Positions 1 through 11,329 of a stretch of DNA of 64,000 nt are shown one piece after another. Both the position numbers and the translations under genes were made by a program. Source of the stretch: Chamaecyparis obtusa (taxonomy: Eukaryota > Streptophyta > Pinopsida > Cupressales > Cupressaceae); the NCBI GenBank assembly GCA_027943335.1, contig BSBK01003563.1, forward strand, positions 441,501 through 505,500. The letters are read 5' to 3'. Every line of letters starts with the position of its first letter. Position 1 is the stretch's first letter. The notes under the pieces are model-generated. The model saw only the letters and a program-made list of their open reading frames with translations, was not told the origin of the DNA and did not search any database.

Positions 1-603
1 TCATTTGCATATATATATCATTCATGTTTTATGCTAATATTATGCTGCAAGTTTTCTAGGTTATTTGGAGCTCTTTGAAGACATTCTTGCATCCAAGCTT
101 TGAAAACATTGTTGTTGCATTTCATTTAGTTTTCTTTCATAGTTTCATAATCATGGTATTCTTAGTATAGATTTCCTTTATGCAATAGATTAGTCTCACA
201 TAGCTTAATAAGGAAGGATTGTAAGACTTGTACTTTCCTTTCATAGTCTAGCTTGTACTTTCCTTTCATGGTCTAGCTTGTAATTTCCTTTCATAGATTA
301 GATTTCCTTTCAAGCATTGCATTTTTTATCATTTAGCTTAGCTTGCATCTTCATTCTTAGTTTACCTACATTTGCATTTCATTTGATTCTTGGAAATATT
401 GGCACTCTTGTCCTTATCTTTATTTGAATCTCTCATTGTGTGGTTGACTAGCAAGGTCATGAGTTTATAGCTCTAGCTGAGAGCAATTTTACAATCTTGC
501 AACTCCACACAGAGAGAGCTATGGATCAATTTTTGAGACCTCATTCTTGAGTGTTCTTGATTGTAAGGATTCATAGAAGTGCACTACTTTTGTGTGTATA
601 ACA
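1..603 (+). repeat. LTR, 3' part (TGTATGC family, left copy)
   Basis: This stretch resembles the 3' half of the LTR at 2101-3020: the same blocks follow in the same order (ctacaggttttct-like block, gcttaattag...aaggattgtaa, cttgcatcttcattcttag, attgggattgttgcc-like block, gtgtggtt.actagc.aggt, agagcacttcttcttag-type end). An extra local triplication of a cttgtactttcctttcat unit sits at 215-300. It ends near ...TGTATAACA at 603. The 5' half lies outside the window. Confidence 0.6.
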
Positions 604-2100
604 GTAAGTATCTGAACCCCATGCTGATTAGGTCATCTCACCTGGGATCATCCAAATCCTGGACACAACGTAACCCAGTCACCCTTGGTGCTCTAATGAT
701 AAGTGCCGAAAATGCCTCCTGCAAGTCATAACCCCAAACCAGATGTCAAAACATATCATGATGGATGATTAAAATTAGTACAAATAATATTCATCGCAAA
801 AATTGTCTAGACCCATGTCATATTGTTCAAATTTAAACATGTGATATTTATTATTAGCTGGTGTAACACTATTTGTTGGGAAAGTATTGTGCGATGCTTT
901 CTTCAATAGTAGTGTGATAATCTTTGTCTGTGTGATACTTCACTCAAGATCGCACAATGTTTCTTCCAGTATTGTAGGATACTAGATCAAACACTCGAGC
1001 GATACTTTTTGGACACGCGAACTATTGCACAACAAAGTATATCAAGGAGTGCGATACTTTCAAACTGTCATACAATACATCACGGGGTTTCAAATTTGAA
1101 ATATTTCAAAAACATTAAAAATGTGTTTAAATGCAATAAATTCTCATTAATGACTCAAAAACAAAAAGTTTTTCTGAAAACTTACTAGGGCACCATAGTG
1201 AGGAGGTCGGTTATGCAACCGACCGCGCTCAAATCGATGTCTGTGGACTGGAATTGCTGCTTGCTAGGCCATTTTTTTTCTCTGAGCTCTTAAGGTTCCC
1301 AAAATCACAAAAGACAAATGAATTTGAAAATGACATTTTTACCCTTATATATATAGCATTTTGAATTTTTGACCTAATTTTGAAAACACATCAGTATTTT
1401 GCAAAAATTTCACCCCTGGCTAATTTTGACGTCCTGGATCCATTTTTGGACTCAAAATTGAAATCTAAGTTCATCTTGATAGTCAAAATCACATTTTAAA
1501 ATTTCCCCTTCTTCTGCACAATTGACTGACCAATTGAGGATTGATCTTTCAATCTTTGCTGGGGCATCTTCATTTCTTCATCCCCATCTCTTCCAAAATT
1601 TTCTAGTCTTCCATTCATTTTCATTCACTTCATTTTTCTGAGATTTGACTTCATCTTTATCCTATATTTTTCTTAGTCAAACCTAGTCAAATTGGGGCAT
1701 GTCTTCACTGCTTGATAGTTATTCTTTCATCCTTCGTCTTTGATTATGATTTTTAGTGATTTGATCAAATTTATCAATTTGTTGTTTCTCCCCTACCTAA
1801 TTTTGATTTTGATTATGAGGGGGTAGTACCTATCAAACTTTAATCTTTTATTCAGCTTTATCAATTAGCTTAGCTCAAGATTCTTATCTCCTATTTGAGA
1901 CTTGACAATCACCTAGTTATAGGTATGTTGGTCTTGTCTTTCAGCTTATCTTTATCAGCTGATCTTTGTCTTGATGTGTTCCCATCCATCAAACACACAT
2001 CTAGGTTGTTTTATGATCCCAAATCGATCTCACATTTCAATTCCATTCTTTGACCACATGTGATCCCAAATTGATCTCACATTAGTCAAAGAGGAGCAAA
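604..2100 (+). mobile_element. Internal region of a non-coding LTR element (LARD/TRIM-like)
   Basis: About 1.5 kb between two related LTRs with no open frame of note and no retroviral domain. A purine-rich tract, AAAGAGGAGCAAA, lies directly before the right LTR at 2088-2100 and looks like a polypurine tract, so the element reads on the plus strand. I see no clear primer-binding site after 603. Two near copies of a gatcccaaatcgatctcaca motif lie at about 2012-2085. The region 850-1080 contains several scattered gcgatactt words. I infer a non-autonomous element that relies on another element's proteins. Confidence 0.5.
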
Positions 2101-3020
2101 TGTATGCACCCTAAAATGGTCGCCTAGACTTTGGGCCCCCATTCAGCAATTTATCAATTTCTTGAATCAAAATTTTCAAGTTAATATCAATTTCCTTGAT
2201 CAAATCCTAATTCTATCATTTATTTGATTTTATTCTATGGATTAACCATTTTATCCTAAGTTTTTATTTAATTAAAATGAATTTCCTCCCCTTTTACTAA
2301 ATAAAAAGTCCCCACTTTTCCTCTTATCCTAAGTTGCACAAATAAAGCATTATTCTCATTTTATAAAAAGAAGAAAAGGGCATTTTTGTCTTATATGGGG
2401 CACAAAAGTCAACTCTTATTTTCTCATTGGAGGAGATTTGTGCACAAGGATTGATCTCTCCTTTAAGCTCCACCCTTGATTAAATATTTTGCCTCTTAAT
2501 CTCCATGGTCCATTCATTCTCATTTCCTTTAAAAGGAGAGCTCTCTTCTCATTTTAGGATCCCAACTTTTGAATACTAATCTTATGCTACAGGTTTTCTT
2601 GGAGATTTCAGAGCTTTGAAGATCTTGTTACATTTAACTTTCATTCTTGCATTTTAGTCTTCATAGCATCTAGATTAGTTTCCTTTATGCTCTAGATTAG
2701 CTCACATAGCTTAATTAGCAAGGCTTGTAATACTTTCATTTCCATAGCTTACTTGCATCTTCATTCTTAGCATAGTTGCATTGCATTTTCATTTCAAGAT
2801 TATTGAAGATATTGGGATTGTTGCCCTTGTCTCATTAAATCTCCCATTGTGTGGTTTACTAGCTAGGTTTCATGCTTTAAAATCTCTAGTTGAGAGCACT
2901 ATTCAAAACATCCTTGTGACTCCATACCTAGGGAGCTCTAGGTCGCTTTCTCAAGGTTTCCCATTCATGGATTCTCTTGGAAGTAATGACTTAGAGAAGT
3001 GCATAATTTGAGTGTACATA
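2101..3020 (+). repeat. LTR (TGTATGC family, right copy)
   Basis: Starts with TGTATGCACCCTAAAATGG, which recurs at 63650 with the same downstream order (gcctagactttgggccccca, ttcagcaatttatcaa, cacaaaagtcaactctt, tctcattggagg). Its second half matches 1-603. The end near gtgtacata (about 3010-3020) is approximate and I could not fix a target-site duplication. Confidence 0.65.
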
Positions 3021-3900
3021 TATGAGCTGGAGAGATGAAATACTGGGCATTGAAAGATGTTTGTTGGTTAGCGTAAGGTATGGAATACTAAATGACATCA
3101 GCTGTGGCATGTGATCTAGAGAAGACTTATTTGGGAGATGACTTTAGAGGTGTAGCATGCATTTTTTTTGGAAAATGTAAATTAAGGATGTAAGTCCTTA
3201 ATTGTTTTAATAGAATCACTGTGTACTTGTTTTAGGTACTGTGTGTATCTTATCAAGAGTTTATGTACATAGGAAATCCTAATTGGTCGACCAGATCATG
3301 TAGAATGTAATAGGGTATATATGTAAGATCTTTTCTTTGGAAAATATATGGTGAGAATGAATGTGATATAAAGAGGATTGTAAGAAGCTATGAGCTTGTG
3401 TTTTCTAGATGTAGAGAAGAGGATTACTGATGAACTTCATTGGAACTGATCAAGAAAAGTAATTTTTTGTTGGATAGTTCAAAAGATTTTGTATCTCTTC
3501 ATATACACTTGTTGCGAATAGTGAGTTCTGAAGGTGGATTTAACCTTCTTTGGGCAATGAACTTGGGCAGTGAGCCCACTCTTCTTTCTTGAATCCTAAT
3601 AGGGTATGTCCTCTAACAAGGACTATGTACTTTAACAGTTTAATAAGCTCCTAATAGGGCTGAATCTTCTAACAATGATACAATATTCTCAGTACATCAT
3701 TTGTGGGTGCTAATTCCCACCGAATTTTTTAACTTTAACAAGGTTTTCTCGAGACCAAAATATTATGTTATTGTGTTGGCATTCATTGTGTTCATTGGAT
3801 CTGATATTGCTACTACTAAAAGTTTAAAGTTTAATAATCTAGACCATACAACTGATTCACACCCCCGTCTCAATTGTATTGTGGATTGTTATTCCTAACA
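3021..3900 (+). repeat. Ty1/copia 5' LTR-like region
   Basis: Placed by position: it ends ...CCTAACA at 3900, two bases before a Met-tRNA primer site. It carries the repeated ctaatagggt / aacaaggactatg phrases and a GTGGG...CCCAC hairpin typical of plant copia U5 regions. The 5' boundary is not visible and may be cut by the LTR upstream. By eye it does not match the putative 3' LTR at 7325, so one of the two may belong to a different copia element. A short perfect hairpin (TTAAGGA...TCCTTAA) lies at about 3183-3204. Confidence 0.5.
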
Positions 3901-3902
3901 AT

Positions 3903-3914
3903 TGGTATCAGAGC
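3903..3914 (+). other. Primer-binding site (initiator Met tRNA type)
   Basis: TGGTATCAGAGC, the standard primer-binding site of plant Ty1/copia elements, two bases after the LTR end CTAACA. Confidence 0.85.
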
Positions 3915-3951
3915 CACTAGTCCATAGAGAGAAAGCTTAACATCTTGAGAT

Positions 3952-4903
3952 GATCTTGGAGATGGCACTCTATAGGAAGGATGGTCTAAAATTTGATCCT
4001 AAAAACTTTAAAAATTAGAAGAATAAGATGCGAACTCATTTGCTATGTGTGGGCATTGACTATTGCAGGTTGATCACAAAGAATAAGGTGACTATAAAGA
4101 TTGAGAATGACTTACCATTGGCTTTTGATGATGAGAAGAAGGTGTTCACTCACAACATGGTTGCAAGAGAAATATTCATCAACACACTCTCTGAAGGAGA
4201 ATTTACTGAAGTTAAAGACATGGATTTAGCACACTATATTTAGCAAATATTATAGGCACTATATGAAGGAGACAAATATACCAAGAAAGAAAAGCTACAT
4301 AACTTAAAAATAAAGATGGAGAAATTACAAATGAATGATGATGAAAGAATTAGGACTTATGTTCAAAGAGTTACAAAATTTGTGGTTGGAATCAAAAACT
4401 ATGGAGGGACTTATGATGAAGAAGAAGTCATTGTGAAGATCCTTAGATCATTGACTCCTGTTTACAAGTTCAAAGCCCTATCAATTCAAGAAACTATACC
4501 TTAGACCCCAAACTTTAGCAGAGAAATGTTGATTTCAAAGCTGACTACTTTTGAAGCTATAGAAATGGGAGACCCTGTACCCAAAGTTGAATCTGTATTT
4601 AAGGCATCTATACATAAGAAGATAATGTCTGCACTTCTGAGCACCAGCAGTGAGATTATGAAAGAAGATCTTGGATAATATGTCGAGGAATGGGAGAAAA
4701 TAATGGCTGAAGAAAGAAAGATGGATGAACTTGTTGCACTTATCTCTAGAAGAGAAAAGAGAGGTAAGGATAAATTTGAAGGCAAATTACCTTTAAAATA
4801 TTTTTCATGCAATAGGGTTGGCCATTTTGCATCTAGATGTCCTACAAGAGTTCCTAAGTACAAACCTCAGTTTTTCGAATCTAAGTACTCAAAGGATAAA
4901 TAA
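3952..4903 (+). pseudogene. Copia Gag, broken
   Basis: Nucleocapsid/capsid part of a Ty1/copia polyprotein. Open stretches at 4028-4243, 4316-4504 and 4703-4903 lie in one frame separated by stops. The capsid-type blocks (YYEGDKYTKKEKL-like, then M.DDERI..Y..RV.K.V..I...G) match copia Gag order. The CCHC zinc knuckle survives as YFSCNRVGHFASRC at about 4798-4842, but the first Cys has become Tyr, so it should not bind zinc normally. Upstream lies the primer site, downstream the protease, in the expected order. Confidence 0.75.
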
Positions 4904-5034
4904 TGTTACTATGTTATTGAAGGTATTTCTGATGATGATGATTTAGATTATGATGATATTAGATTTGTTTCTATTAGAGATGAACCAATACACGAGGATA
5001 AGGCTTTAGTGCCACATGTTGATTAGAAAACTAA

Positions 5035-5330
5035 ATGTATTATAGATAGTGATTGTTCACATCATATGATTGGGGACAAAAACAAGTTTGTTAAGTTAGT
5101 AAAGTATGATGGTGGTGTTTTAAGGTTTGGAGATAATCTTCCTAAATCTATCATAGGAGTAGGATCTATTACTCTGGATAGAAAGACTAGTACTGATAAT
5201 TTACTACTTGTTGATGGACTTAAGCATAACTTGTTGAGAGTTGGATAGTTGATGGATAAAGAGTTTCAATTACAATTCAATAATGGTAAATGTTTTATCA
5301 GAAGTAAGGAAGGAAAATCATTGGAGACAA
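5035..5330 (+). pseudogene. Copia protease, broken
   Basis: Aspartic protease of a Ty1/copia element. The active-site block reads IDSDCSHHMIGDKNKF near 5042-5089; the family motif is D-S-G, so the glycine is replaced by Asp. The following LLLVDGLKHNLLRVG block (5203-5247) is the usual end of the copia protease. A stop follows at 5246. In an intact element the pre-integrase HHCC domain and the integrase core would come next. Here they are missing and the reverse transcriptase begins within about 100 bases. Confidence 0.75.
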
Positions 5331-5343
5331 GAATGGAGGAGTC

Positions 5344-6915
5344 ATGGAAAGAAGTAAGTTGAAGGAAAATACATGTTTGATTTCTAAATTTCAGCCAAGA
5401 TCAGTTAAGGATGCACTTGAAAATAAAGATTGGGTCAATGAAATGAAAGAAGAGATTGATCAGATTGAAAAGAACTATACTTGGTCACCGATATTGAGAC
5501 TTAAGGACAAGAATGTAAATAGTACAAAGTGAATGTTCAGGAATAAACTAAAGGAGAATGGAGATATGATCAGAAACAAAGTAAGTTTGGTTTGTAAAGG
5601 GTATGCACAAGAACAAGGTATTGACTATGCTAAGACATTTTCCCCTATTTCTAGATTAGAAGGTGTAAGAATTTCTCTTTCTTATGCTACCTATAAAGAA
5701 TTCAAATTTATCAAATGGATGTTAAGTCTTCATTTTTAAATGGAATTCTTGAAGAAGAAGTTTACATTGAACAACCTGAAGGATTTATTGTGAATTTTAA
5801 TAAGCACATGTTATACAAACTACACTAGGCACTATATGGTTTGAATCAAGCACCCCAAGCATGGTATGAAAGATTAGACTCATATTTAATCAAGAGTGTA
5901 TTTCAAAGGACAAGTGAAAAAAAAAATTGTATATGAAATGCGATAGTACTAATAAGATTTTGCATGGTGAAATTTTTGTTGGTGATATTATATTTGGAGG
6001 AAATGAGTTAATGTCTAAATCATTTGTTGAAGAGATGAGAATTTTTTTTTCTATGTCCATTATAGTAGAGACAAAATTCTTTATTGAACTAAAAATTCAA
6101 CAAGGTAAAGATGGGATCTACATCACATAGTCAAAGTATATCAAGGAGGTCCTAAAGACATTTAGTATGGAAGAGTTAAAACTGGTTGGTACACCGATGG
6201 CTACTAGTTTTAAATTGTCAAAGGAAGGTGAGAAAAAGGAAGTAAATGAAATACTCTACTGATCCATGATTGGTAAGATATAGTATGTTGTACATAATAG
6301 GCCTAATATTGCTCATGTTGTTGGTATTGTTACAAGATTTTTTGCCTATCCAAAGGAAACACATGTCTGCAGTCAAAAGAATATTTAGATATCTTAAAGG
6401 GCCTAAAGATTTTGGTCTACTATACAAGAAAGGAAGAGATTTTTATCTTAAGGTGTATACTAATTCTGACTAGGCTAGAAATAGTGATGATAGAAAAAGT
6501 ACAAGTGAAGGAACTTTCATTTTAGGAGAAAGATTACTGACATGGTTAAGCAAGAAATAGAGTTGTATTTCACAGTCCACTGTCGAAGTTGAGTATGTTG
6601 TTGTAGATATGAATTGTTCAAATATTGTGTGGATCAAACAATTACTTGAAGGTATGCAAGAAGATATTATTGATCCAGTTACTATTTACTATGATAATAT
6701 TAGTGCTATTAACATATCAAAGAATTTGGTGATGTATTCAAAGAAAAAGAACATTTTTATCAAGTATCATTACTTGATAGAACAAGTTCAAGACAAGCAT
6801 GTGATATTGGAGTATGTGAATTCAAAAGAGTAGATAGTAGATATATTTACCAAACCATTATTGAAAGATGCTTTTGAGTATCTTAGAGGTAAATTCAGGG
6901 TTCTTCCCCTATCCA
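5344..6915 (+). pseudogene. Copia reverse transcriptase and RNase H, broken
   Basis: RT region: QPRSVKDAL...DWVNEMKEEIDQIE, then LVCKGYAQEQGIDYAKTFSPISRLE (5590-5664), then EQPEGF and [15 protein letters not shown] (5828-5876). The catalytic YVDD block reads FVGDIIFGG (5972-5998), so a metal-binding Asp is lost. RNase H follows: a DDRKSTS block near 6490, then TVEVEYVVV and KYHYLIEQVQDKHVILEYV, ending IFTKPLLKD near 6865. Reading passes through at least three frames with several stops. No integrase precedes it, so the copy is both deleted and inactive. Confidence 0.8.
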
Positions 6916-7324
6916 ATACTCACTAATGGAAGATGCATACTCTATCAACTCAGAGTTTCATTAGAATATCTACTTTGTGAGTTGATGCTAGTTTTCACTC
7001 TTTGGGTGATTCCTAAAGTTGTGAAAGATGTTTATGTATGCTATGGGAAATCATTACATTTGATGTATGATTTACTACCTAAATAAGTAATTCATGAATA
7101 TTTTTCTTTGGCATTGTTGTCAAAGAGGGAGAAGATTACTAAAGATTACTATTGAGGGAGAAGATCTATTGAAGGAGAATATTTCTATTGATGTCTACAA
7201 CTAATAGAAGGAAAATGTACAGATTGAGATCAAGCATAAAAGAAAGAATAAGATAAATCTCAAAGGGAGTAAAGGTCAAAGATAATTTAGTAAGTGTTTC
7301 CATCAATGATAAAGAGGGAGATTA
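6916..7324 (+). other. Copia 3' untranslated region with polypurine tracts
   Basis: Non-coding. Contains the copia-typical ggcattgttgtcaaagagggaga at about 7112-7134 and a second tract aaagagggagatt at 7312-7324. The second directly precedes TATTACTATAAC, which I take as the decayed start (TG to TA) of the 3' LTR. Confidence 0.45.
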
Positions 7325-8359
7325 TTACTATAACTAATGGTGATGGTGATGGTGATCCAAACTGATTAAGATCATAGGTATACATGATTGTAGAATGATT
7401 AGATCAGTTATTATCTTATCATTAATGTAAAGAAATTGATTTTTGATTTATATTAAGTTTCCATATAATTCAGAGTATGATATAAGTTTAAGAGAGTTAA
7501 GAAGAACTAAAATGTTGTGAAGGTGAAGAACTAAATTGTGCAACTGATACCGATCGTAAAATGTTAAGGTTATGCTGATATAATTGTTTTCTACCAAAAT
7601 TTTAATTTTATCAGATCAGTAAAGAAGATTAGTCAAGTTGGTAAGAAAAATAATTTGGTTATCGAGCAGAGAAAAAGTCATTCAATAAAAGGAAAGTAAG
7701 TTTCAGGAAAGAGAAAGGAACTCAAGATAGCAAGTAGAAGGTTTTAGTCTCCAAGATAAGTTAAATGAAATTCAATTGAAATAAAAGATTTATCCACTGA
7801 GAAAGGAAAAAAAATCAAATACAAAGATCAAAATGACATTTAATGTTGAGCTATGATGAGCTACAAGATTACAATGATAAGGAAGAGTTAGTTAGAGAGA
7901 TCTACGATTAGGAAAATTGAAGGTGATGATTTATGGTATAGATCTAAGTGGAAAAAAAGATGGTACAGGTTCCAAGAAAGTTCAAGTTCTGAGGTGATGA
8001 TAAAACATTTAACCGAGAACTAAATTCATTAAATAAATTTGTGAGGATGATTAGATGGTTGAGATTAATCAAAGGAAAACGTAATAAAGGAGATTAAGAG
8101 GCAAAAAAATGTCTATATAAAAGATGAATCTCTATGAAGAAAAGGCTAGCAAGTTGAAGGGTTGATGAGTCATCGACTGATGTAGTGAAGAAGGAGAAAG
8201 TTGAATTCCTAGTTAGAAAGAAGAATTTGATAAAGCGTTGAAGATAGTGAAAAGTGAAGGATTGAAGTGATGAAAGAGAGTGGACAAGGGATCTGATTAT
8301 GAAAAAGATAGTTACAGATTTAAAGGTCAATTTATTCACTCTTTCTTATAAAATTTGTA
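7325..8359 (+). repeat. Copia 3' LTR, first part (interrupted)
   Basis: Region after the polypurine tract. A TATA-like ctatataaaagatgaat lies at about 8110-8126 and would be the LTR promoter. The region stops at 8359, where a long inverted-repeat transposon begins, and plausibly resumes at 25378, where copia-LTR-like phrases (ctcttaaccaagtggacctaa, cctaatagggtcac, gtgggacaattctcac) are found. That continuation is inferred. Confidence 0.45.
8356..8359. repeat. Target-site duplication TGTA, left
   Basis: TGTA directly before the left terminus GGGTATGTG. The same four bases follow the right terminus at 25374-25377. Confidence 0.7.
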
Positions 8360-9150
8360 GGGTATGTGTAGGATCATGGTATACCAAACTATGGCCTTAA
8401 GTGGCAATGAAAAATTAGAAAATCAGGGTTAGTCAAATTGACGTAAAAAGTTGAACATCTTATGAACCTTATGTGAAAAAGTTGTAAGAGTAGAATTTGT
8501 AGGAAATTGAATGTAGTTTCTAAACTACTAGCCCTTGTTTGAAATTTTTTTTGTCTAATTGTTCAAAATTTTAGATTTCAATGCAGTACTACAAAAATTT
8601 CAGAGAAAGGATAAGGAGTATGCGTATGTCTAACCACCTTAATCACAATCAAATGATGATATATTTTCCCAAGATTCTAGATATAAGTAATAGACTCATG
8701 CCCATATGTGACGCATCTTTTTTTGTAATTTTTAGTCAAATAAATAATTAATTCTGAATTTTCTTCTACAACTTTTTCAGAATAGAAAAACTCTCGTGTT
8801 TGACCACCTTAACTAATGCAAAATTTTACCAAATTCAAAAAAAATAAATTCTTATAGTAGTCAAAGCATAGAATGTGACACATGTTTCAGATTTCAAAAA
8901 GGTTAAATGGTTTGACAGTTATAGTTTTTTTTCAATCAATATGTCAGTTATGACTTTAAAGATAACTCAATTGAAAAATAAGTAATAATCACTTGTACAT
9001 AACTCAAAATTTGATAGCAATTATATCAATGGAAAGCTGATAATGTCTTTAAGAAACCCTTTTTGTTTCATCAATTTTGGGTGAAAAAATAGTCATTAGC
9101 TACATGGTTGAAGTCTCGGTATCAAGAACTATCTCCTAAAACACACCTAA
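8360..9150 (+). repeat. Left terminal and subterminal region of the giant transposon
   Basis: About 780 bp shared, in reverse orientation, with the MITE at 13130-13937 and, in the same orientation, with 29451-30451. Common phrases include aagtggcaatgaaaa, ttgaatgtagtttctaaactac, ctgaccaccttaa-type blocks and a tgtgacacat block. No coding potential is seen. The match to the 13130 MITE stops near 9100-9130. Confidence 0.7.
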
Positions 9151-9200
9151 AGGGTTGACCACCCATGTTTGGTAATGCCTAAGAAAATACCAAGTCTAAT

Positions 9201-9262
9201 CGGATATCCGATAAAATTAGATATCTAATATTTTTGGATATCCAATAATATCGGATATCTGA
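9201..9262. promoter_or_regulatory. Subterminal ATATCCGATA repeats, left cluster
   Basis: CGGATATCCGATAAAATTAG, then ATATCTAATA, TTGGATATCCAATAATATCG and GATATCTG follow within 62 bp. These are short palindromic GGATATCC/GATATC words. Related clusters lie at 16034-16068, just upstream of the transposase gene, and at 25187-25220, just upstream of the second gene and inside the right terminus. I infer candidate protein-binding sites. Confidence 0.5.
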
Positions 9263-9824
9263 AAAAGCCAGCCTATTTTAAAATTTCAAATTTGAATTGC
9301 CCCACTTTTCCCAAATTCAAGTTTGATAATAAATGTATTGTCTTCATAGTAATATTAATTGTGTTATACTAAGTTGTATTCTTTTTATGTTAATATTAAT
9401 TCAAGTTTCATATTAAATTATATTTTTGGTATGTTAATATTAATTTCATTTTATATTAAATAATAATAGCCTAACATTAATATTATAATATAAATTTTTA
9501 TATTAGTATGTATTATATTATTTGATATACAAAATGATTTAAAAACAATACCTGCACAGTTGATTTGAGGACAGATAGTTTCAGCCCAAATCCTCTTGAA
9601 AGTATCTCGCACAGGATTTTTGTACAGACTCCTTGTAATTTTGGTGGTCTAACTATACTAAATAAGTAGATCATGTCAATGGACTTCCCCTTGATTGAAT
9701 ATAATCAATTGATTTTTTAACTCTCGAAAAGAAATTTCACATAGATGTAGAACCATCATACGCTAATCATCTGTTCTAGAAACTAACAATGACATAAAAA
9801 TTAATGTAAGAACATTTAAGGTAC
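9263..9824. other. AT-rich spacer in the giant transposon, no gene seen
   Basis: Runs of attaatattaa-type words at about 9350-9530, then unique-looking sequence. No open frame or RNA gene is supported. Confidence 0.5.
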
Positions 9825-9893
9825 ATTGTCCACAAAAAGGTATATGAAACCTTTAAATATACATTAAAAAGTGGAGGTGAAGGCTCTAGATCT

Positions 9894-9897
<4 letters not shown>
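9825..9897 (+). pseudogene. Fragment of the transposase gene
   Basis: Nearly base-for-base copy of 17864-17936 in the transposase pseudogene (attgtccacaaaaagg, then tatatgaaacctttaaat and gtggaggtgaaggctctaga), at a constant offset of about 8,039 bases. It is about 73 bp long and encodes the region around KKVYETFKYTLKSGGEG. It runs straight into a GA microsatellite. Confidence 0.85.

Positions 9898-9935
<38 letters not shown>
9894..9935. repeat. (GA)n microsatellite
   Basis: Uninterrupted gagaga run of about 40 bases starting at the end of the transposase fragment. Confidence 0.95.
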
Positions 9936-9940
<5 letters not shown>

Positions 9941-9944
9941 CTGG

Positions 9945-10502
9945 TTCATGTACTTGACTAGGGCATATTTGGGAACAGATAGTCTCCATTTAAACTCAAG
10001 TCTCTAGAAGCAGTTATATTTGTTAGTGGAGGAGATACACCCATTGGATAACACTATGGTCACTGGAATTTCCATTTCTCTTCAATTGGGATACTCTTTC
10101 CAAAATTACATCTACCATTTTACTAATTTGGGAAACCAATGGGTCTATTTGTGAGCCTCAAAGGAGTTTCTCACCTAAATGAAAACCTTGAGATGAATCA
10201 GAAACTTTTCTACGAAAGAGATAAGTACCTTGAGAAGCTCTCCACTTGTCAGCTACATTAAAACCTTGGACCATAGATGGCTGCCCTTTGTTGTAAAATG
10301 AGAAGCGAGACTGCCTTGCCAAAGGTGGCAATGAATTTACATTTGAGGGATAATGCCCAACATGAGTGACCTAGTTTCCCAAGTCCTGTAAATGCAAGGC
10401 CATTGATGAATAGGCATTTCTAATAGAAATATTTATGCTACTAGAATGAAGTGCATGACCAAATTCTTTTCCTGCTAAACCAATTTGAGGCTTCATTTCA
10501 TA
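9945..10502 (-). pseudogene. Degenerate copy of the hypothetical gene at 10556-11206
   Basis: Direct repeat of about 10555-11112 at a constant offset of 610 bases. Both contain agtctccatttaaactcaag, ttagtggaggagatacaccc, caaaggtggcaatgaa and accaatttgaggcttcattt. In this copy the reading frame is broken by several stops. It arose by local tandem duplication. Confidence 0.7.
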
Positions 10503-10555
10503 TAATGCAGATGCTTTAATAAACCACTATCTTCTTTACTCAAGAAACATCGGGT

Positions 10556-11206
10556 TCATCTACTCAATTGGGGAATGTTTGGGAACAGACAGTCTCCATT
10601 TAAACTCAAGTCTCTAGAAGAAATTATATTTGTTAGTGGAGGAGATACACCCATTGGATCTATAATAACTTTATGCTCACTGTAATTTCCATTTCTCTTC
10701 AATTGGGATACTCTTTCAAAAATTGCATCTACCCTTTTACCAATTTGGGAAATCAATGGGTCTATTTGTGGACCTCCAAGGTGTTGGTCACCTAAACGAG
10801 AACCTTGAGATGAATCAGGAACTTCTCTACAAAAGAGATCAGTACCTTGAGAAGATCTCCACTTGTCAACTGAATTAAAACCTTGGACCATAGATGGCTT
10901 CCCTTTCTTGTAAAATGAGGAGTGAGACTGCCTTGCCAAAGGTGGCAATGAACTTACATTTGAGGGATAATGCCCAACATGAGTAACCTGGTTTCCCAAG
11001 TCCCGTAAATGCAAGGTCATTGACAAAAAGGCATTTCTAATAGAAATATTTGTGGTGCTAGAATGAAGTACATGAACAAATTCTTTGCATACTAAACCAA
11101 TTTGAGGCTTCATTTCACATTTCTCTATGGATAATTCCACAACACTTGTTACTTGAGCTACTAGTAAATGGTGAGTACTCATCATCATCATTTGACATAG
11201 GCTCAC
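10556..11206 (-). CDS. Hypothetical protein, 216 aa open frame
   Basis: I do not recognise this protein. The open frame begins MSLCQMMMMSTHH and ends near the direct-repeat junction. It is hydrophilic and Ser/Gln-rich with no membrane segment. Around residues 140-175 it has a GGPQIDPLISQIGKRVDAIFE stretch that could form a short helix. The start is uncertain because a neighbouring frame also looks protein-like upstream (SNDDDEYSPFTSSSSNKCCG), so a frameshift near 11130-11170 is possible. It lies inside the giant transposon, antisense to the transposase, and may be a captured host fragment or a TE-encoded reading frame. The 610-bp duplication to its left is a broken second copy. Confidence 0.4.
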   Translation of the reverse strand: MSLCQMMMMSTHHLLVAQVTSVVELSIEKCEMKPQIGLVCKEFVHVLHSSTTNISIRNAFLSMTLHLRDLGNQVTHVGHYPSNVSSLPPLARQSHSSFYKKGKPSMVQGFNSVDKWRSSQGTDLFCREVPDSSQGSRLGDQHLGGPQIDPLISQIGKRVDAIFERVSQLKRNGNYSEHKVIIDPMGVSPPLTNIISSRDLSLNGDCLFPNIPQLSR

Positions 11207-11329
11207 ACGTGCATATCTTACTTCTTTCCTTTGTCATTTTCCCTTTCCTAGCTCTTCCTCCTTATCTGTAACTTCTATCATGCATCCAAGAAGCTCTTCC
11301 TACTCTTTCCCATTAACTGTGGACTTTGT

